Shown here: in pieces, positions 11,724-23,700 of the stretch
How the letters are laid out: each line of letters opens with the position of its first letter
How positions within the stretch are numbered: position 1 is the stretch's first letter
Origin: Emergomyces orientalis
Taxonomy: Eukaryota > Ascomycota > Eurotiomycetes > Onygenales > Ajellomycetaceae
Length of the DNA: 64,000 nucleotides
NCBI GenBank assembly: GCA_002110485.1
Contig: MOWL01000045.1
Coordinates: forward strand, 1,612,001 to 1,676,000
Reading direction: 5' to 3'
The notes under the pieces: model-generated
Seen by the model: the letters and a program-made list of their open reading frames with translations, nothing else
Databases searched by the model: none
Told to the model about the DNA's origin: nothing
Translations under genes and position numbers: made by a program

Positions 11724-12945
11724 TCACCCCCTTCGCCTCAGATCGAGAATTCTCGAGAGCTGAACGGCTCCCTTCTGACCCCACCCACCGACCCCGTGCT
11801 CGATATCTGGACGAACGACAGCATACCAGGACCAAGCTCGTCGATCGATTTCGTCCTTGTTGAGCACGGATGCCCACGATTGGCAGAGGATATCAACCGC
11901 ACCAAGTAAAAGGGCAAGGCATTTCTCCCTTTGAGACTTCGAATCTGCAGAGGATTTCTTCTTATTTGCTTTCCCGATGTTCGGTTCGGTTAGCTGTTGT
12001 AACGTAAACGATTTTAATAAATATTCGCGGGCTGGCTCTGGCCTGTGGATTGGAAGTATTGAGCTTATCTGGCGCGGACCCGGGACTTTCGCGTTTGACC
12101 TTTTCATAGCTTCTGGGTCTAAACCCCACAGGGCAGGCTGTTCGTCAGAAAGTTTGAGACTGGTGTTTTCGCTGCTTTCCTTTCCCACGCTCTCCGCATT
12201 AGCAGCCTCCCCAGCAGTCTTCTCCGATGGGGATTCCTCATGCCAGTTGTATCCCCATCGTTTTAAAACAGCAATCTCTCTTCCGAGGACTTTCACGGTA
12301 GGTTGTCCCTGTGCCCATCCCTCGTCTTCCGCGCTTTTTCCTGGGTCGATTCCAAGGCTAACAGCTTTAGTTCGGCTGTTAGCACTCACGACTGCTTGGG
12401 CCAAGCTTAACCTGCTAGATAGAGGCTGTTCTGGCATGGTATATTGTAACACCACAACTGCAAATGCTAGGACAAGAGGTGCCCGATTTGTAATCAGGAT
12501 AGTGGAAGACATTTCGTCTACGTTGGACGATAGTGGAATTGCCAGGGCCGATTCAAGCGAAGAGGGAGATGATGCTTCAGAGGTTAAACCGCTCTTTTTA
12601 GATTTCTTCACGGGTGAATTGGTACCGTCGCCCTCGTGGGCACGCTTCTTAGCAACTCTCCTGGCGGCATTCAAAACTTGCTTTGCAACTTGTTCTTCAC
12701 CCAAAATGGATTGAAGCGATGCAAGATCCTTTTTCAGGATCTCCTCCGGGCTAGGTTTAAGATGTTAGCTATCGTTTCAGCAACGGAAAGCAGTACATAT
12801 ATGAAACATATATTTTGTGTTCTGCATACGTGAGTAAATTAGCTTTCTGGAGTTCTTTCGCTTTTGTAATTGCCAGCGCCAGGGGCAGTTTTGATTCTTT
12901 GGAAAGGAAGCGTAGCAACACTTGAATTTGTGATGGAGTAGTCAT
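11724..12945 (-). CDS. Conserved-looking protein of unknown function, nuclear-type basic segment
   Basis: Two exons, 12945-12830 and 12750-11724, joined over a 79-bp intron (GTATGC...CCTAG), giving 380 residues. The N-terminal 60 residues are helical and amphipathic (IQVLLRFLSKESKLPLALAI). A bipartite basic cluster follows (KKRAHEGDG...PVKKSKKSG), consistent with nuclear import. A central block of about 90 residues looks like the conserved core: a hydrophobic stretch, then TMPEQPLSSRLSLAQAVVSA and a segment ending LGREIAVLKRWGYNW. A Ser/Glu-rich linker and a C-terminal block with HRPEPAREYLLKSF and two Trp-rich turns complete it. I do not recognise the family. The gene is divergent from the SR140-like gene with 308 bp between start codons, so the two probably share a promoter region. 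Confidence 0.82.
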
Positions 12946-13253
12946 CTTCAACAATTATGAATTTGAGTTTTAGTTTTAGTAAGTTAACTGACATGACTTT
13001 CCTGTAGCAATTCTTGAACTTGGTTCAAACTGAGATCTCTTTGATGCCTTCGCCCAAGTTCGATGTGAGGTTGGTGAAAGTTGCGGGATGGTTTCGGCGC
13101 TTGTTTAGCTTCACTGGACAGGCAACTTTAGCCGAACCTTCATCAAAACGGCGAGCTCACTCTCAAACTGCACCATGACGAGCTCTAAGTTCTGAGCAGT
13201 GAACAACGCAAACGCTCTGGTGCCATAATTGGGTTACCTAGCCGCATTACAAA
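12946..13253. promoter_or_regulatory. Shared divergent promoter region
   Basis: The 308 bp between the start codons of the unknown-function gene (minus) and the SR140-like gene (plus) must contain both promoters and both 5' leaders. I see no clear TATA box; the stretch is of mixed composition. Confidence 0.6.
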
Positions 13254-15770
13254 ATGCCAGAGGATTCGAAAGTCAAAGGGTTTCCTGACCTACCGTCCAA
13301 GCTGTCCGCCCCAGCGAAAAAATCCCTATTCGAGCGCCAAAAGGCTGAAGCCGAAGCCAAACGCGCAAGGGAAAAAGCAGAGACTGAAGCAGTCTACGAG
13401 GATTTTGTGAAGTCATTCCAGAATGATGCTGATGCATCTACGGGCCCTAGCGCTAGCGGGAGGACAGGCCAATATGGCCGTGGAGGCAACGTACATTCGG
13501 GGGGCCCCATCGCCCCTTCAAAACGACACTTCACGACCAGCACGATGAGATCTGGACCCGAAAACCTCGGAGGGCCACACTCTTTTGGTTCAAGAAAACG
13601 GCCGTTTGACGCGATACAACCATCTCATAAAGAAAGAGACTCGGCGCATGGCCCTTTTGGCTTTGAGAACTCTCCTCCGAGCCACGTTGACACCGCGGCC
13701 GCATTTCAAGCTTCAGAAGACGAGGACGACAAACTTGCAGACAAGAAGGAAGCAGAAAGAGCCGCAGCTAAACCCACCCTTCATCTATCATCATTGCCAC
13801 CAGGGACATCTCCGGCAGTCGTCAAGGCCCTTGTTTCGCATGCACTCGTGGTGGATAATGTTAAGATTTTACCTTCAACTCCCCAAGGAACGGGAGAACG
13901 ACGGATCTGGTCTGCGATTGTGACCCTGGCGAAAGAAACGGCTGCTACGGAGATGGATACTGTTGTTAGCTCTTTACAAAACAAATATCTTGGGTGGGGT
14001 TACTATCTGTCGATCTCACGACACCTCTCTTCAGCTGCCATCAATTCCACCATGCCGGTTATGAGTGGATCAACTTCTTCAACTTCGAAGCCGTTCGGAG
14101 CGCGACCAATGAACCAAGGCCCAGGAGGTCATTTCGGTCGCGGTGGTCCACCTGGTGGTCATCGTGGTGGCTTTGCGCCACCATCATCTTATGGACCAGG
14201 TTATGGTGGGAGGGCTGGATCTACCCTTCAAGTCGAAGTCAAACCTCCCTCAGATCTGAAGCAATTAAAGCTTATTCACAAAACTTTGGAAAATCTCTTA
14301 ACACACGGCCCCGAGTTTGAGGCCCTTCTTATGAGCCGACCGGAGGTTCAAAGAAACGAAAAATGGGCATGGATATGGGATTCAAGGAGCCCAGGTGGTG
14401 TGTGGTACAGATGGAAGCTATGGGATATCTTAACGGGTGCAAGGAGAGTTAGAGAAAGACACTCGCGAATGCGACCTACTCCTACTTCTGTTTTTGAAAG
14501 TGGGCCCGTCTGGGTCCCCCCTGAAAAACACCTACAATTTGAGTATGTTACGAAAATCGAGGAGTTTATATCTGATGAGGACTACGATTCCTCTGAGGAG
14601 GATGACTCGGATAGAGAGGATGAAAGGCGTCTTGACTCTGGGGCTCCCGAGGGCAACAGCGATGGTATCGGTCACTTAAACCCTCTTCAAAAAGCAAAAC
14701 TCGCACATTTGCTTGCAAAACTCCCTACTACAAATTCGAAGTTGCGAAGAGGTGATGTCGCTCGGGTCACGTCTTTTGCGATTAGGCATGCCGGACGTGG
14801 TGCTGATGAAGTAGTGGATATGATCGTTTCTAATGTTTCCAGTCCGCTTGCTTTTACTAATGCTAACCCAGAACGCCAACGACGGGAGACGGAACTTCGT
14901 GGTGGGAAACCTGACGATGGTGACGAGGCCAACCCTGGCGAACATGACCAGACAAGCCAGTCTCTAACGAAACAATCATCTAAAGAAAACCTGGATACTT
15001 CGGCCGCCAAACTGGTGGGCTTGTACTTGATCTCTGATATCCTATCTTCGTCGTCTACAAGTGGAGTCCGCCATGCCTGGAGGTATCGACAACTGTTCGA
15101 ATCATCTCTAAAAGCACATAAAATTTTCGAACATCTTGGCCGCCTGGAAAAGGAGCTCGGGTGGGGTAGACTGAAGATCGAAAAATGGAGGAGAAGTGTT
15201 GGCAGCCTTCTAAGCCTATGGGAAGGCTGGTGTGTTTTCCCTCAATCAAGCCAAGAATACTTCGTCCAAGTATTCGAAAAGCCGCCCCTTACGGAGAAAG
15301 AAAAACTCGAGGAAGAGAAGCGTGCCAAAGCAGAGAAAGCAGCAAGCGTATTTGCCAGCAAAGGAAAGAGTAGATGGAAAACGGTCGAAGAAGACGCCAA
15401 TGAAACCCTTGTGGGTACGAGTGGTGCCGGGAATGTTCTAGAAGGCGACAAAATGGATATTGGTGATGATGATGGTGTACCTATGCCCGATGAAGATGAC
15501 GTTGATGGAGAGCCTATGGACGATGACATTGACGGCATCCCAATGGAGGACAGCGATATGGAGGATGTGGAAACTAAGGTGCTGGAAGAGAATGGCATGG
15601 ACGACGGCGAACACCAAGCTGCCCGAATGGGTGTATCTTCGCCCAGGTCAGGCGATCAAGCTGTCAGCGATGCCCGTCAGAGTGAGCAGGCTGAACATGC
15701 TGCCCAACCAGCACCGAGGCGTCGTCGACCCAAGGCAGAGGATATGTTTGCAGATTCGGATTCCAACTAA
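13254..15770 (+). CDS. SR140/U2SURP-like U2 snRNP-associated RNA-binding protein
   Basis: An uninterrupted frame of 838 residues. The domain order matches SR140 (U2SURP): a charged helical N-terminus (SLFERQKAEAEAKRAREK), an RRM-like fold at about 173-265 that is degenerate in its RNP motifs, a SURP/SWAP module at about 335-400 (KLIHKTLENLLTHGPEFEALL, ending in a Trp-rich segment), and a CID-type helical domain at about 475-665 (LQKAKLAHLLAKL ... YLISDIL ... GVRHAWRYRQLFESSL). Between the RRM and SURP modules is an RGG/FGRGG-rich linker typical of RNA binding. The tail is acidic with many Asp/Met repeats and ends in a basic RRRRPKAEDMF segment like the cwf21-type end. Family knowledge places such proteins with the U2 snRNP in pre-mRNA splicing. 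Start at the first ATG, which lies within a divergent promoter region. Confidence 0.9.
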   Translation: MPEDSKVKGFPDLPSKLSAPAKKSLFERQKAEAEAKRAREKAETEAVYEDFVKSFQNDADASTGPSASGRTGQYGRGGNVHSGGPIAPSKRHFTTSTMRSGPENLGGPHSFGSRKRPFDAIQPSHKERDSAHGPFGFENSPPSHVDTAAAFQASEDEDDKLADKKEAERAAAKPTLHLSSLPPGTSPAVVKALVSHALVVDNVKILPSTPQGTGERRIWSAIVTLAKETAATEMDTVVSSLQNKYLGWGYYLSISRHLSSAAINSTMPVMSGSTSSTSKPFGARPMNQGPGGHFGRGGPPGGHRGGFAPPSSYGPGYGGRAGSTLQVEVKPPSDLKQLKLIHKTLENLLTHGPEFEALLMSRPEVQRNEKWAWIWDSRSPGGVWYRWKLWDILTGARRVRERHSRMRPTPTSVFESGPVWVPPEKHLQFEYVTKIEEFISDEDYDSSEEDDSDREDERRLDSGAPEGNSDGIGHLNPLQKAKLAHLLAKLPTTNSKLRRGDVARVTSFAIRHAGRGADEVVDMIVSNVSSPLAFTNANPERQRRETELRGGKPDDGDEANPGEHDQTSQSLTKQSSKENLDTSAAKLVGLYLISDILSSSSTSGVRHAWRYRQLFESSLKAHKIFEHLGRLEKELGWGRLKIEKWRRSVGSLLSLWEGWCVFPQSSQEYFVQVFEKPPLTEKEKLEEEKRAKAEKAASVFASKGKSRWKTVEEDANETLVGTSGAGNVLEGDKMDIGDDDGVPMPDEDDVDGEPMDDDIDGIPMEDSDMEDVETKVLEENGMDDGEHQAARMGVSSPRSGDQAVSDARQSEQAEHAAQPAPRRRRPKAEDMFADSDSN

Positions 15771-16221
15771 TGTCCATTCTTATTGGCTCTTCTGCCTCTT
15801 TTTTCTTCAATTTCTTGATTGTTGCCTTGGCATATTGCGTTTCTGTTCAAAATCGTGTATTGATTGATACCCAATGCATTCAATCTGGGCTGCCACACTG
15901 CCTGTATCTCTGATATGTTATTTATAATACTGCTGGACTATGCGACAAGGTATTTTATTTCAATATTCAATGTATAATCCTCTCCAAAAAACTTGCGGGT
16001 GTGAACTTTCTTGCTTGCGTATGTGCTCTACGCCTACGTAGTGCCAAACTAACCCCTTTTTAGCCATGTTTGTTTTCGCTTGAATGCAAAAAATTTACCC
16101 CCGCCACAAAAACCCCACCGCAACTCTATTTTCTGGCAGGCAATCTCAACCATCCATCATCGGCAGAGATTCAATCATATAGGTGTGATACAGAGGCGTT
16201 TTGCGATCGATCCTAGACAAG
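15771..16221. other. Intergenic region, SR140-like 3' end and NTF2 promoter
   Basis: About 450 bp between two co-directional genes. The first half is T-rich, as expected of a 3' untranslated region. The second half should hold the NTF2 promoter and leader. No other gene is visible. Confidence 0.6.
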
Positions 16222-17062
16222 ATGGCGGGTGAGTCTATACTCCAATATATTCCTTCGCGCTTCTGTTTCCTCCCTGTCCTGCGTGCCCCTCTTGTACAGC
16301 ATACCTCACCCTTATCGGCATTTGTCCAATGGTTCTTGTCAATTTTGGATAGCCGGCAACATTATCACTAACGAAAATCGCTCTACTAGGCTATCAAGCT
16401 GTTGCTGGTATGTCAGACCCGTCCTCTTCTGATCCTTGTCTCCCATTAGTCGGATAGATTTGGCTGGGATGTACTGGAAACACTTATCTTACCGCCCAAT
16501 ATCTGAGTAGAGCAATTCGTCAAATTTTATTATGACACTTTCGACGGTGGAAAACGAGAGGACCTCTCTGGTGTTTACGTACGTGGAGAACCTGAAAGGA
16601 AGATACGGAGGAGGGGTAGCTGATGATAAGGATGACAGCGCGACAAATCAATGTTGACTTTTGAAACCTCTTGCGTCCAAGGCGCCGACGCCATCATGAA
16701 ACAGCTTCTGGTCAGTACGCAGCAGTGGCTAGAATGATTTTTTATTCCTTTCGAAATCTGCTGAAACTGGAGAAATAGGGTCTGCCATTTCAAAAAGTTA
16801 AACACGTTCAATCGACAATCGATGCTCAACCAACAGAGGAGGGTGGAGTTGTGGTCCTTGTGATCGGTGCTTTGATGGTGAGTTTAGCTTATTTTACTTT
16901 TTTGCTTGTCTCCCATTGCTGATGCGGAAGAAACGCGCAAAATTATAGGTTGATGAAGAACAAAAGCCAATGAACTACTCGCAGCTCTTCCATCTCCGCC
17001 CTGACGGAGCAGGAAGCTACTACGTCTTCAATGATGTCTTCAGACTTGTGTATCCTCAATAA
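16222..17062 (+). CDS. ntf2: Nuclear transport factor 2
   Basis: Six exons: 16222-16228, 16390-16407, 16511-16578, 16639-16710, 16779-16877 and 16949-17062, giving 125 residues, the usual NTF2 length. The protein reads MAGYQAVAEQFVKFYYDTF and continues through YRDKSMLTFET, QGADAIMKQLLGLPFQK and a C-terminal FNDVFRLVYPQ, all signature segments of NTF2. NTF2 is a homodimeric cone-shaped carrier that binds RanGDP and FxFG nucleoporins and returns Ran to the nucleus. The DEEQKPMNYSQLFHLRPDG segment lies in the Ran-binding side of the fold. The first two exons are very small (7 and 18 nt), so the start codon is separated from most of the coding sequence. All joins are GT-AG and keep phase. Confidence 0.97.
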
Positions 17063-18273
17063 ACGTTGGATCCAACTAAACTATACCAAATATGGGGCTA
17101 TGGGGCGCTTGAAGGTCGAGTTGGTGGTGCATAACTTTCGATACCACTCAGGTCTCAATGGTGCAGCCGGTGTGTTATTCAGGGTGTATATCGGAAATAT
17201 GGCTTGCGGAGACAGCTAAAATGCCTCTTCCATAGAAAGAAAGCATCCGGTTACCATCTCGCTTGTGGGTAATATCCATTTTCTGTTTTATTTAGACCAT
17301 TGGCAATGGGTGCAAATAGTAGCAAGCAATGCAAAAAAAAAATATTAAAAAATCCCATTATCATTATCAGTTTCTTAATCGTGATGATATAAGAGGGTCC
17401 TGTTACTGTTGTAAGCGAGCGCCGCTGTGTATGTACTATTTGGGGCAGTGAATTGCCACATGGATCATTTAACTACTTAGTCCCAGCCACAGTCGCATTG
17501 TTGATATATGAAATTGATGAAGAATCCCTCGCATCCCAGTGGCGTGGCGGTTGGTGATAGGGCTGATGGCCCAAGGGCACAATTTTATACAGCAGCCTAG
17601 CGCCAAGTTATGCGCCACAGCAACGGGCGAGAAAGTCTTGGCATCCCAAAACAGAGATTGGAACAGGTTGACCTTATCAGGCATTCCATCTCACTTCTCC
17701 ATATACTCAATCCGCTTCATCGTGACGAACTTTCCCTTCCACCCGGACGCTGTTATACTTTTCGAAATATACACAAACCCTTCTCTTAAACCGAAGGGCG
17801 TCAAGTTGAAACAGCTTCCAAGACAGTCGGCTTTGTTCCTCCTGGTTTGCGCAACACCTCTTAAGACAAACCATAAATAAATACAGCTGAAGCCCTGCTG
17901 ACGCCTGAACTTTGCGCTTGTTCTCCTCCTTCTCCTCTTTCACCTTCGATACTATATTGAGTCTACTGGTGCGTATTCAACGAACGGCCTCAGATTAGCT
18001 GTTCCCTAGCTTGTTCACGGATCTATTTTATTCACGTCAGAGAAGCTTCTGCCTATTTCTGAGCTCCATCTAACGCAAATCATCAACTTCTAGCTGATCG
18101 GTCTTTGCGAACGGCATCCTCTCCATCCCAACCAGTTCGAATAACTGTTTCCTTAGGCGGATACCAAGTCTAAGCTCGATTCCGGAGCCTTGACAGCAAG
18201 CCTAAGTTGAGCAAAAAGTCCCACCGGCGAACAAAACCCGCTTCTCCCGGCCAAACTCAATACATTCTTCGAA
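17063..18273. other. Intergenic region, NTF2 3' side and TVP18 leader
   Basis: About 1.2 kb with no supported gene. A frame at 17539-17880 begins at GTG rather than ATG and has no recognisable sequence. The stretch from about 17900 to 18270 is C/T-rich and is probably the TVP18 leader. Confidence 0.55.
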
Positions 18274-19084
18274 ATGACGCTTGCGGAGGAGTTTAAATCG
18301 AGGAATTTTAGTAGGTTTCTTCTGAATTTTCCTCCTATGCCATGGCAATGGGATGACGAAAACTGACCCCAAGCAGGCATTTATGGACAATGGTTAGTGC
18401 CCAAATCTCCACAAGAGGTGTTGCCTGTGTCGATACGGGGTATACCTGTTTGATTACTACGGATGCCACTGTGTTAGAACCGTGGGAAACTTCACGACTA
18501 CCGTGAAATGCATCGGTTGTTTCAACGATTGAAAGACATACCCAGATCGATGAGTGGACCCTTGCGTGGGGGCATTAAGTTTTATAATTGTTCTGGAGTT
18601 CTTTGAATTGCAAACTAACTTCATTGGAAATAGGACTGGTGTCCTGTGCATAATCCTATGTTTCGCACTGGGAATTGCGAATATTTTCAATAAAGTCATC
18701 GTCTTTAGTATAATTTGCCTGTAAGTTGTGCTACGGTAGTTGCCCGTTTCCAATATTTTCTGTTTAACTGACATAACTTACAGAGCCTCGTCCTTCGTCA
18801 TAATCTTCATTGAAATCCCTCTTCTTCTACGAATTTGCCCGACATCATCTAAATTCGATGCGTTTATTCGACGGTTTACGACGAACTACATGCGAGCTTT
18901 GATGTACGTCATCCTCAGCGCCGTTCAGTGGTTGAGCATTATTGTAGGCACATCCCCTCTCATCGCTGCAGCCGTCGTTCTCTTGATTGCAGCCATTTTT
19001 TACGGACTAGCTGGCGTTACAAAACAAGAATTCATGGGCAGCAAGACGCTTGGTGGCCAGGGTGTTGCGCAGATGATTGTGTAA
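18274..19084 (+). CDS. tvp18: Golgi membrane protein Tvp18
   Basis: Four exons: 18274-18310, 18377-18392, 18634-18720 and 18784-19084, giving 146 residues. The N-terminus MTLAEEFKSRNFSIYGQW and the C-terminus KTLGGQGVAQMIV match the TVP18 family throughout. Four hydrophobic segments are visible, including TGVLCIILCFALGIANIF, ASSFVIIFIEIPLLLRICP and SPLIAAAVVLLIAAIFYGLA. Tvp18 is a Golgi/Tlg2-vesicle membrane protein linked to vesicular trafficking. The second exon is only 16 nt. The frame and length agree with the family, so this model is secure. Confidence 0.95.
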
Positions 19085-20705
19085 ACAAATGTGGAATTAT
19101 GGCGGACCGGCACAGTATACGCCCACCATCAAGTACGCATACTGGGCTACTTGTTTGCTAAAAGAGAGTGGAAGGGAGCTGAGCATTAAATTTATCGTTA
19201 TTACTTCAAATTGAGTTCATGACGATTGATTGTTGGTATGATTGTACTGTATGATTTTGCTGTTACAACGAGACCAAAAAGGTGTTGGAATATTATCCGT
19301 ATTGTACCCCTTCCAAAAGTGGTCTCGGTTTCTTGGTTCATGCCCATGTCTTCTTTCACCTTCAGGGCACTTTGGCGTTTTTGATACCTGTATTTCTGCT
19401 CAACTGCTATTGTCTTCCCATTATGCATTGTTTCCACATCCAGAGAAGTTATCACGTGCTTTACCCCGAAAATTTCTGGGTTTAACATGGATATTTCCCC
19501 TTTTGACCGTTTCTCTTCTCTCAATAACCATACTGGTATTGACCCTTGGGAAGTACGGCAGTTTTCTGAACTTAGAGAATGTGAGCATGTGAGCGCCCTT
19601 GTCCAGGAAAAGGAAGTTCAAACTCCCCTTACTTCCGGCGCAAGAAGAGAAGATATAATCCACTGCATCCAATCTCTCTCACCTCTTGATTAGTCCAGAA
19701 TTTCCAAGATGTTTGTTTACCTTATTTGTTCAAATAGACTGAATTTCATCTATTACTTCCTCGACCTGCGCCACGAGCACAATATTCAGTCGCATCCCCT
19801 TCTCACGAGGTACGCCCAAGCTTTCATGCCAACCGATTCCAGCTCAACAATTGGGAATTCTGAGACGGCTATCTAGCACCGTGATGCTCTAAGCATTGAG
19901 GCAAGATTTGCATTGTTCTTAGCACAACACTTACTGTGTACTCAATTAAAATAATACCAGTTGCATGCTACTCTGACTGGGATCCTTTGGGTGGTAGCAA
20001 GATGCCATAGGATCTGGAGTAGAAGCCCTATCGTACGTTCTAGTACTACAAATTTAGATTATGATATATCCCTCAATCCCAAACAGAAGTGAGTTAAGGG
20101 CCAGTAGTCGAGAAACTTCAACCCACCTGTAACTACGATTTGCGGCCAGTGGGCCCAGCTCTAAGCTAAAAGTCTGAAGCCAAGCACATAAACTTATACG
20201 CAACGACATCAAGGTGCTATGGGATATATTTGCGGAGCCTGTGAATGCACGACTTTTCAACTTTGGCTGACGATTAATACCAATCGGGATTGCACGTCTT
20301 CTGCCTTGGCCGCTTCCTCGTTCTGAAATAGAAAGACATTGTCATACAAGTTATCTTAACGTATGTACTCAACGCCACCTCCAATCGATCATCTTGTTCA
20401 CCCCCCCAAATATCTAAAATCAATTCCTCCACTCAACTGTTCACACTGGATAAAATTGGTAAACATTATGACATACAGGGTGACAGATGTAGCAGCTTTG
20501 CGCTTTTCTGCTTTGATAAACCGGCCGACAGACAACACTACATCAAGAAAAATGGTAATGGGCATGGACAATATATTATTCCTCGAGCGAGTTCGATACT
20601 GCTGCTGTGTTAGTGTTCATCTTGTATTCTATTGTCCTAGAGTATAATTGCCAAACAGAGCATGCAAGTTGGGGCTTGCCAAAAAAAATAAACCAAAGGC
20701 AGCGC
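19085..20705. other. Intergenic region between TVP18 and the NLR gene, 3' sides of both
   Basis: About 1.6 kb between convergent genes. It holds both 3' untranslated sides. A possible last splice of the NLR gene (donor GTGAGT overlapping the stop region, acceptor CTCTAG near 20639) would change only the final residues. No further gene is visible. Confidence 0.5.
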
Positions 20706-23700
20706 TCACTCACCTAGTGGGATCAACTTTAAATCGACCTTGATAAGCATCAATCGTGTAGATTGACACCCTAACGCAATTGTGTTGTCATGTATGGCCA
20801 TGGAGTTGCCCGAAGAGTAGCGGTACTGCCCAGGAAGCCACATAACATTTTCTAGCTCATAAACTACCCACGGCTGTCGTAAGCAAAGAGGAGCTACCGG
20901 ACAGAGTAACTTGTCCTCCTTCCAATCAAATACGGACAGGGGAAGTAGGTCGAGAGATGCAAATATTGAAGGTGGTGGGATCGGTGATTCCGCGCCGCCC
21001 ATGACTTGCTTATTCTGCAGGTCGTATTCCATTATGATTTCTTTAGTGTTTGTGTCCCAAACTGTGACAGTGCGAGCCGATTTAGAAATGAGGGCTCGGG
21101 CATCAGATGAAACTGTCATGGCCGAAATTGAACTATGTTGCCCTTGAAGGACACCAAGTGACCCGCCAGTTGTAGGATCCCAAAGCCGCAAGGAAGAATC
21201 CATTGAACTAGAGATTAAAAGGCCGCCGTCGGGTGAAAATGCAAGTTTATTAACATCGAGTAAATGTCCCTTTAGAACACAGCGTCGCCTTTTTGTCGTC
21301 AAGTCCCAAACAATGATGGCATGGTTTTGATATGACGCCGCTAAGACTTTACCATCTGGTGAGAAGGCGATTGTTTTCACCACCTTATCCGTTGCCTCAA
21401 GGCTGGCATATAATTTACCCGTCACCAGATTCCAGAGAGTTATCGTATCGTCTTCCGTGTAGGCAAGGAAGCTGTTGGAAGGAGAAAACTTCACTTCATC
21501 ACGAAAGTCTAAAAAATCTGGAATTGTGAATTTCGAGACGCCAGTTGACGGATCCCTCAGTTCAGTTGTGTCATCGCTAGAGTAGGAAACGATAGAGTGT
21601 CCATTACCTATAAATTTCAGCTTGGTGATGCGAGTTTCGTTGATTTCAGGAATGCCAACATTCATCGTATCCCAGAGCTTCACGGTATTATCACAGGAGC
21701 TGGACGCAACAAGCTGGCCGTTTGGCGAAAACTTCACTGAGATTACGTCCGATGTGTGTCCTTCAAGTAGTCCACATAAGCGTTTGGCCTGTAGATCGAA
21801 AAGCTTCACATATTTCCCTGAAGCTGTCGCAAGCAGCCTGTTGTCCAGAGAAAAAGTTACACATGCATTTGCCTGATTATTATCTTCAATGGAGCGACAG
21901 AAAGACAGCGTTTTTAGATCCCATATTTCAATCATTTCATTCGATATACACGCAATTAATTGACCATCTGGCGAAAATGCAAACGGTGAGATCGTATGTG
22001 AATTGTTGGATTTTACTTGTGTAAGAATCCCGCGAAGTGTCGCAGTGATGGGATCCCATATCCTTACTGCGCCATCCAGGGATGAGGATGCGATAAGTCT
22101 TCCATCAGGCGAGAATATCAAGTGCAGGATCTTCTGTGAATGAGTGAGCGTTCCGAGCGAATTGTTTGTTTTCGCTTCCCAAAGTCTGACTTCTTGGTCA
22201 TTTATGTAACCGGCAATGAATTCACCATTTGGGGAGAAAAATATTTCAACTAGATCATCAAATTTTTCAGTTACTGCAAGTTTTAGACCGGCTTCCCCAT
22301 TAAAAAGGATTTTCGAGCGACCCGTTTTTACGTCCCATACACGGATGCATCTGTCGTGAGATTTCGATGCAACACGCTCGCCATTGGGCGAAAATGCAAT
22401 CGAATCAATGCGAGTTATATGGCCGGTAAGAGTGGAGTGCAGGACAACCCTCTTCACATCCCACACTCTAATCTTATTATCGAAAGCTGATGTGCAAGCG
22501 AGGAATTTGCCATCGGGCGACAGTGCCACGTTCCTTGTATCTGTCCCCATACCAAAAAGGCTTGGCGAAATGTCTGGAAAAGAGCCGCGAAGGGCACCGG
22601 TCGTTGTATCCCATGCCTTAGGCATGTCCTGACCTGACGTAATAAGAATCTGGCCATCAGGCGAAAAGAATATTTGGTGGGCCGTCCCCGAATGCTCAAG
22701 TGTCAGCAAGGAAGGGTTCCAATCCTCCTCGGCTGAAACGACGTCCACTATCCAAGAGGGAAGGTGGTCCCAAAATTGCTGGCGGATTATGCTCTTCTTA
22801 GGGCTGAACACAAGAGCGGAAGAATATATTTGTAATGGGGCCATTTCGATAGCGGATCTGAAGTTTAGGATAAAACGCTTCATATCATAAACTAAGGAGA
22901 ACAATGATGAATTGGTGTCGGATTTCGCCTGTGCCCGTCAGCTACCAGTCCAGTCTGAAGATCTCTTTTGAGGCTACTCACTATAAGAAGCGTCTCTAAA
23001 ACTCTAACCATGACTATTCCTTCCGATATATCCCCCATGAGGCTAAGGGTTTCAATCCAATGAAGAAGGTGCTTCCGGAGAAAGATGTGAACTTCTCCGC
23101 CATCGACGAGCTCGGTCTGACCTTTTTGAAGATGATGAATCCAGTATTTACAAGCATACTGAACCTCTTGAGGGAGGAATGTTTCCATTGAACTTTTTTT
23201 CACATCAGCAACGGAAGCCCCGGGGTGTCGAAGGTCGCATATATCTTGTTTTAAATGTTTTGACATGAGGTTAAGACACTTGGTTAGCAACTCGCCATGT
23301 GCGGCCTCTTCTTTGATCGTGAATCCGAGGTTTGCACACCTTTCTTCGCTGAAGAGAAAGTCACGAAAAGAAAGATGGAACAGTTGGATCGGTGAGTTTT
23401 CCTCGTCAGGAATATCTAGCACCGAATGAAGGGATTCGAGTATTTCCATAATATCCGACGATGGGAGATCAAGTATCGAAGTTATCGCAGATTTGGGAAG
23501 GGCCTCGAAGAGAACGATGATAGACCCGACAATCTGCTTGAACAAGGATGCCACCTCTTCCTTGTCTTCGTCGCTGCCTACGTCGAGCCCGTGTTTTAAA
23601 ATCTCTGAGTACATTTTGTCAAGCTCGCCGGTAGCCGATCGACTCATAGACTCTGCCTCGAGCAGTCCAGTCATACGTTTTTCTGGGAATCGAGATTCAG

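Noticed and set aside
17539..17880. 113-codon plus-strand frame between NTF2 and TVP18
   Set aside because: Starts with GTG and shows no recognisable sequence or splice context.
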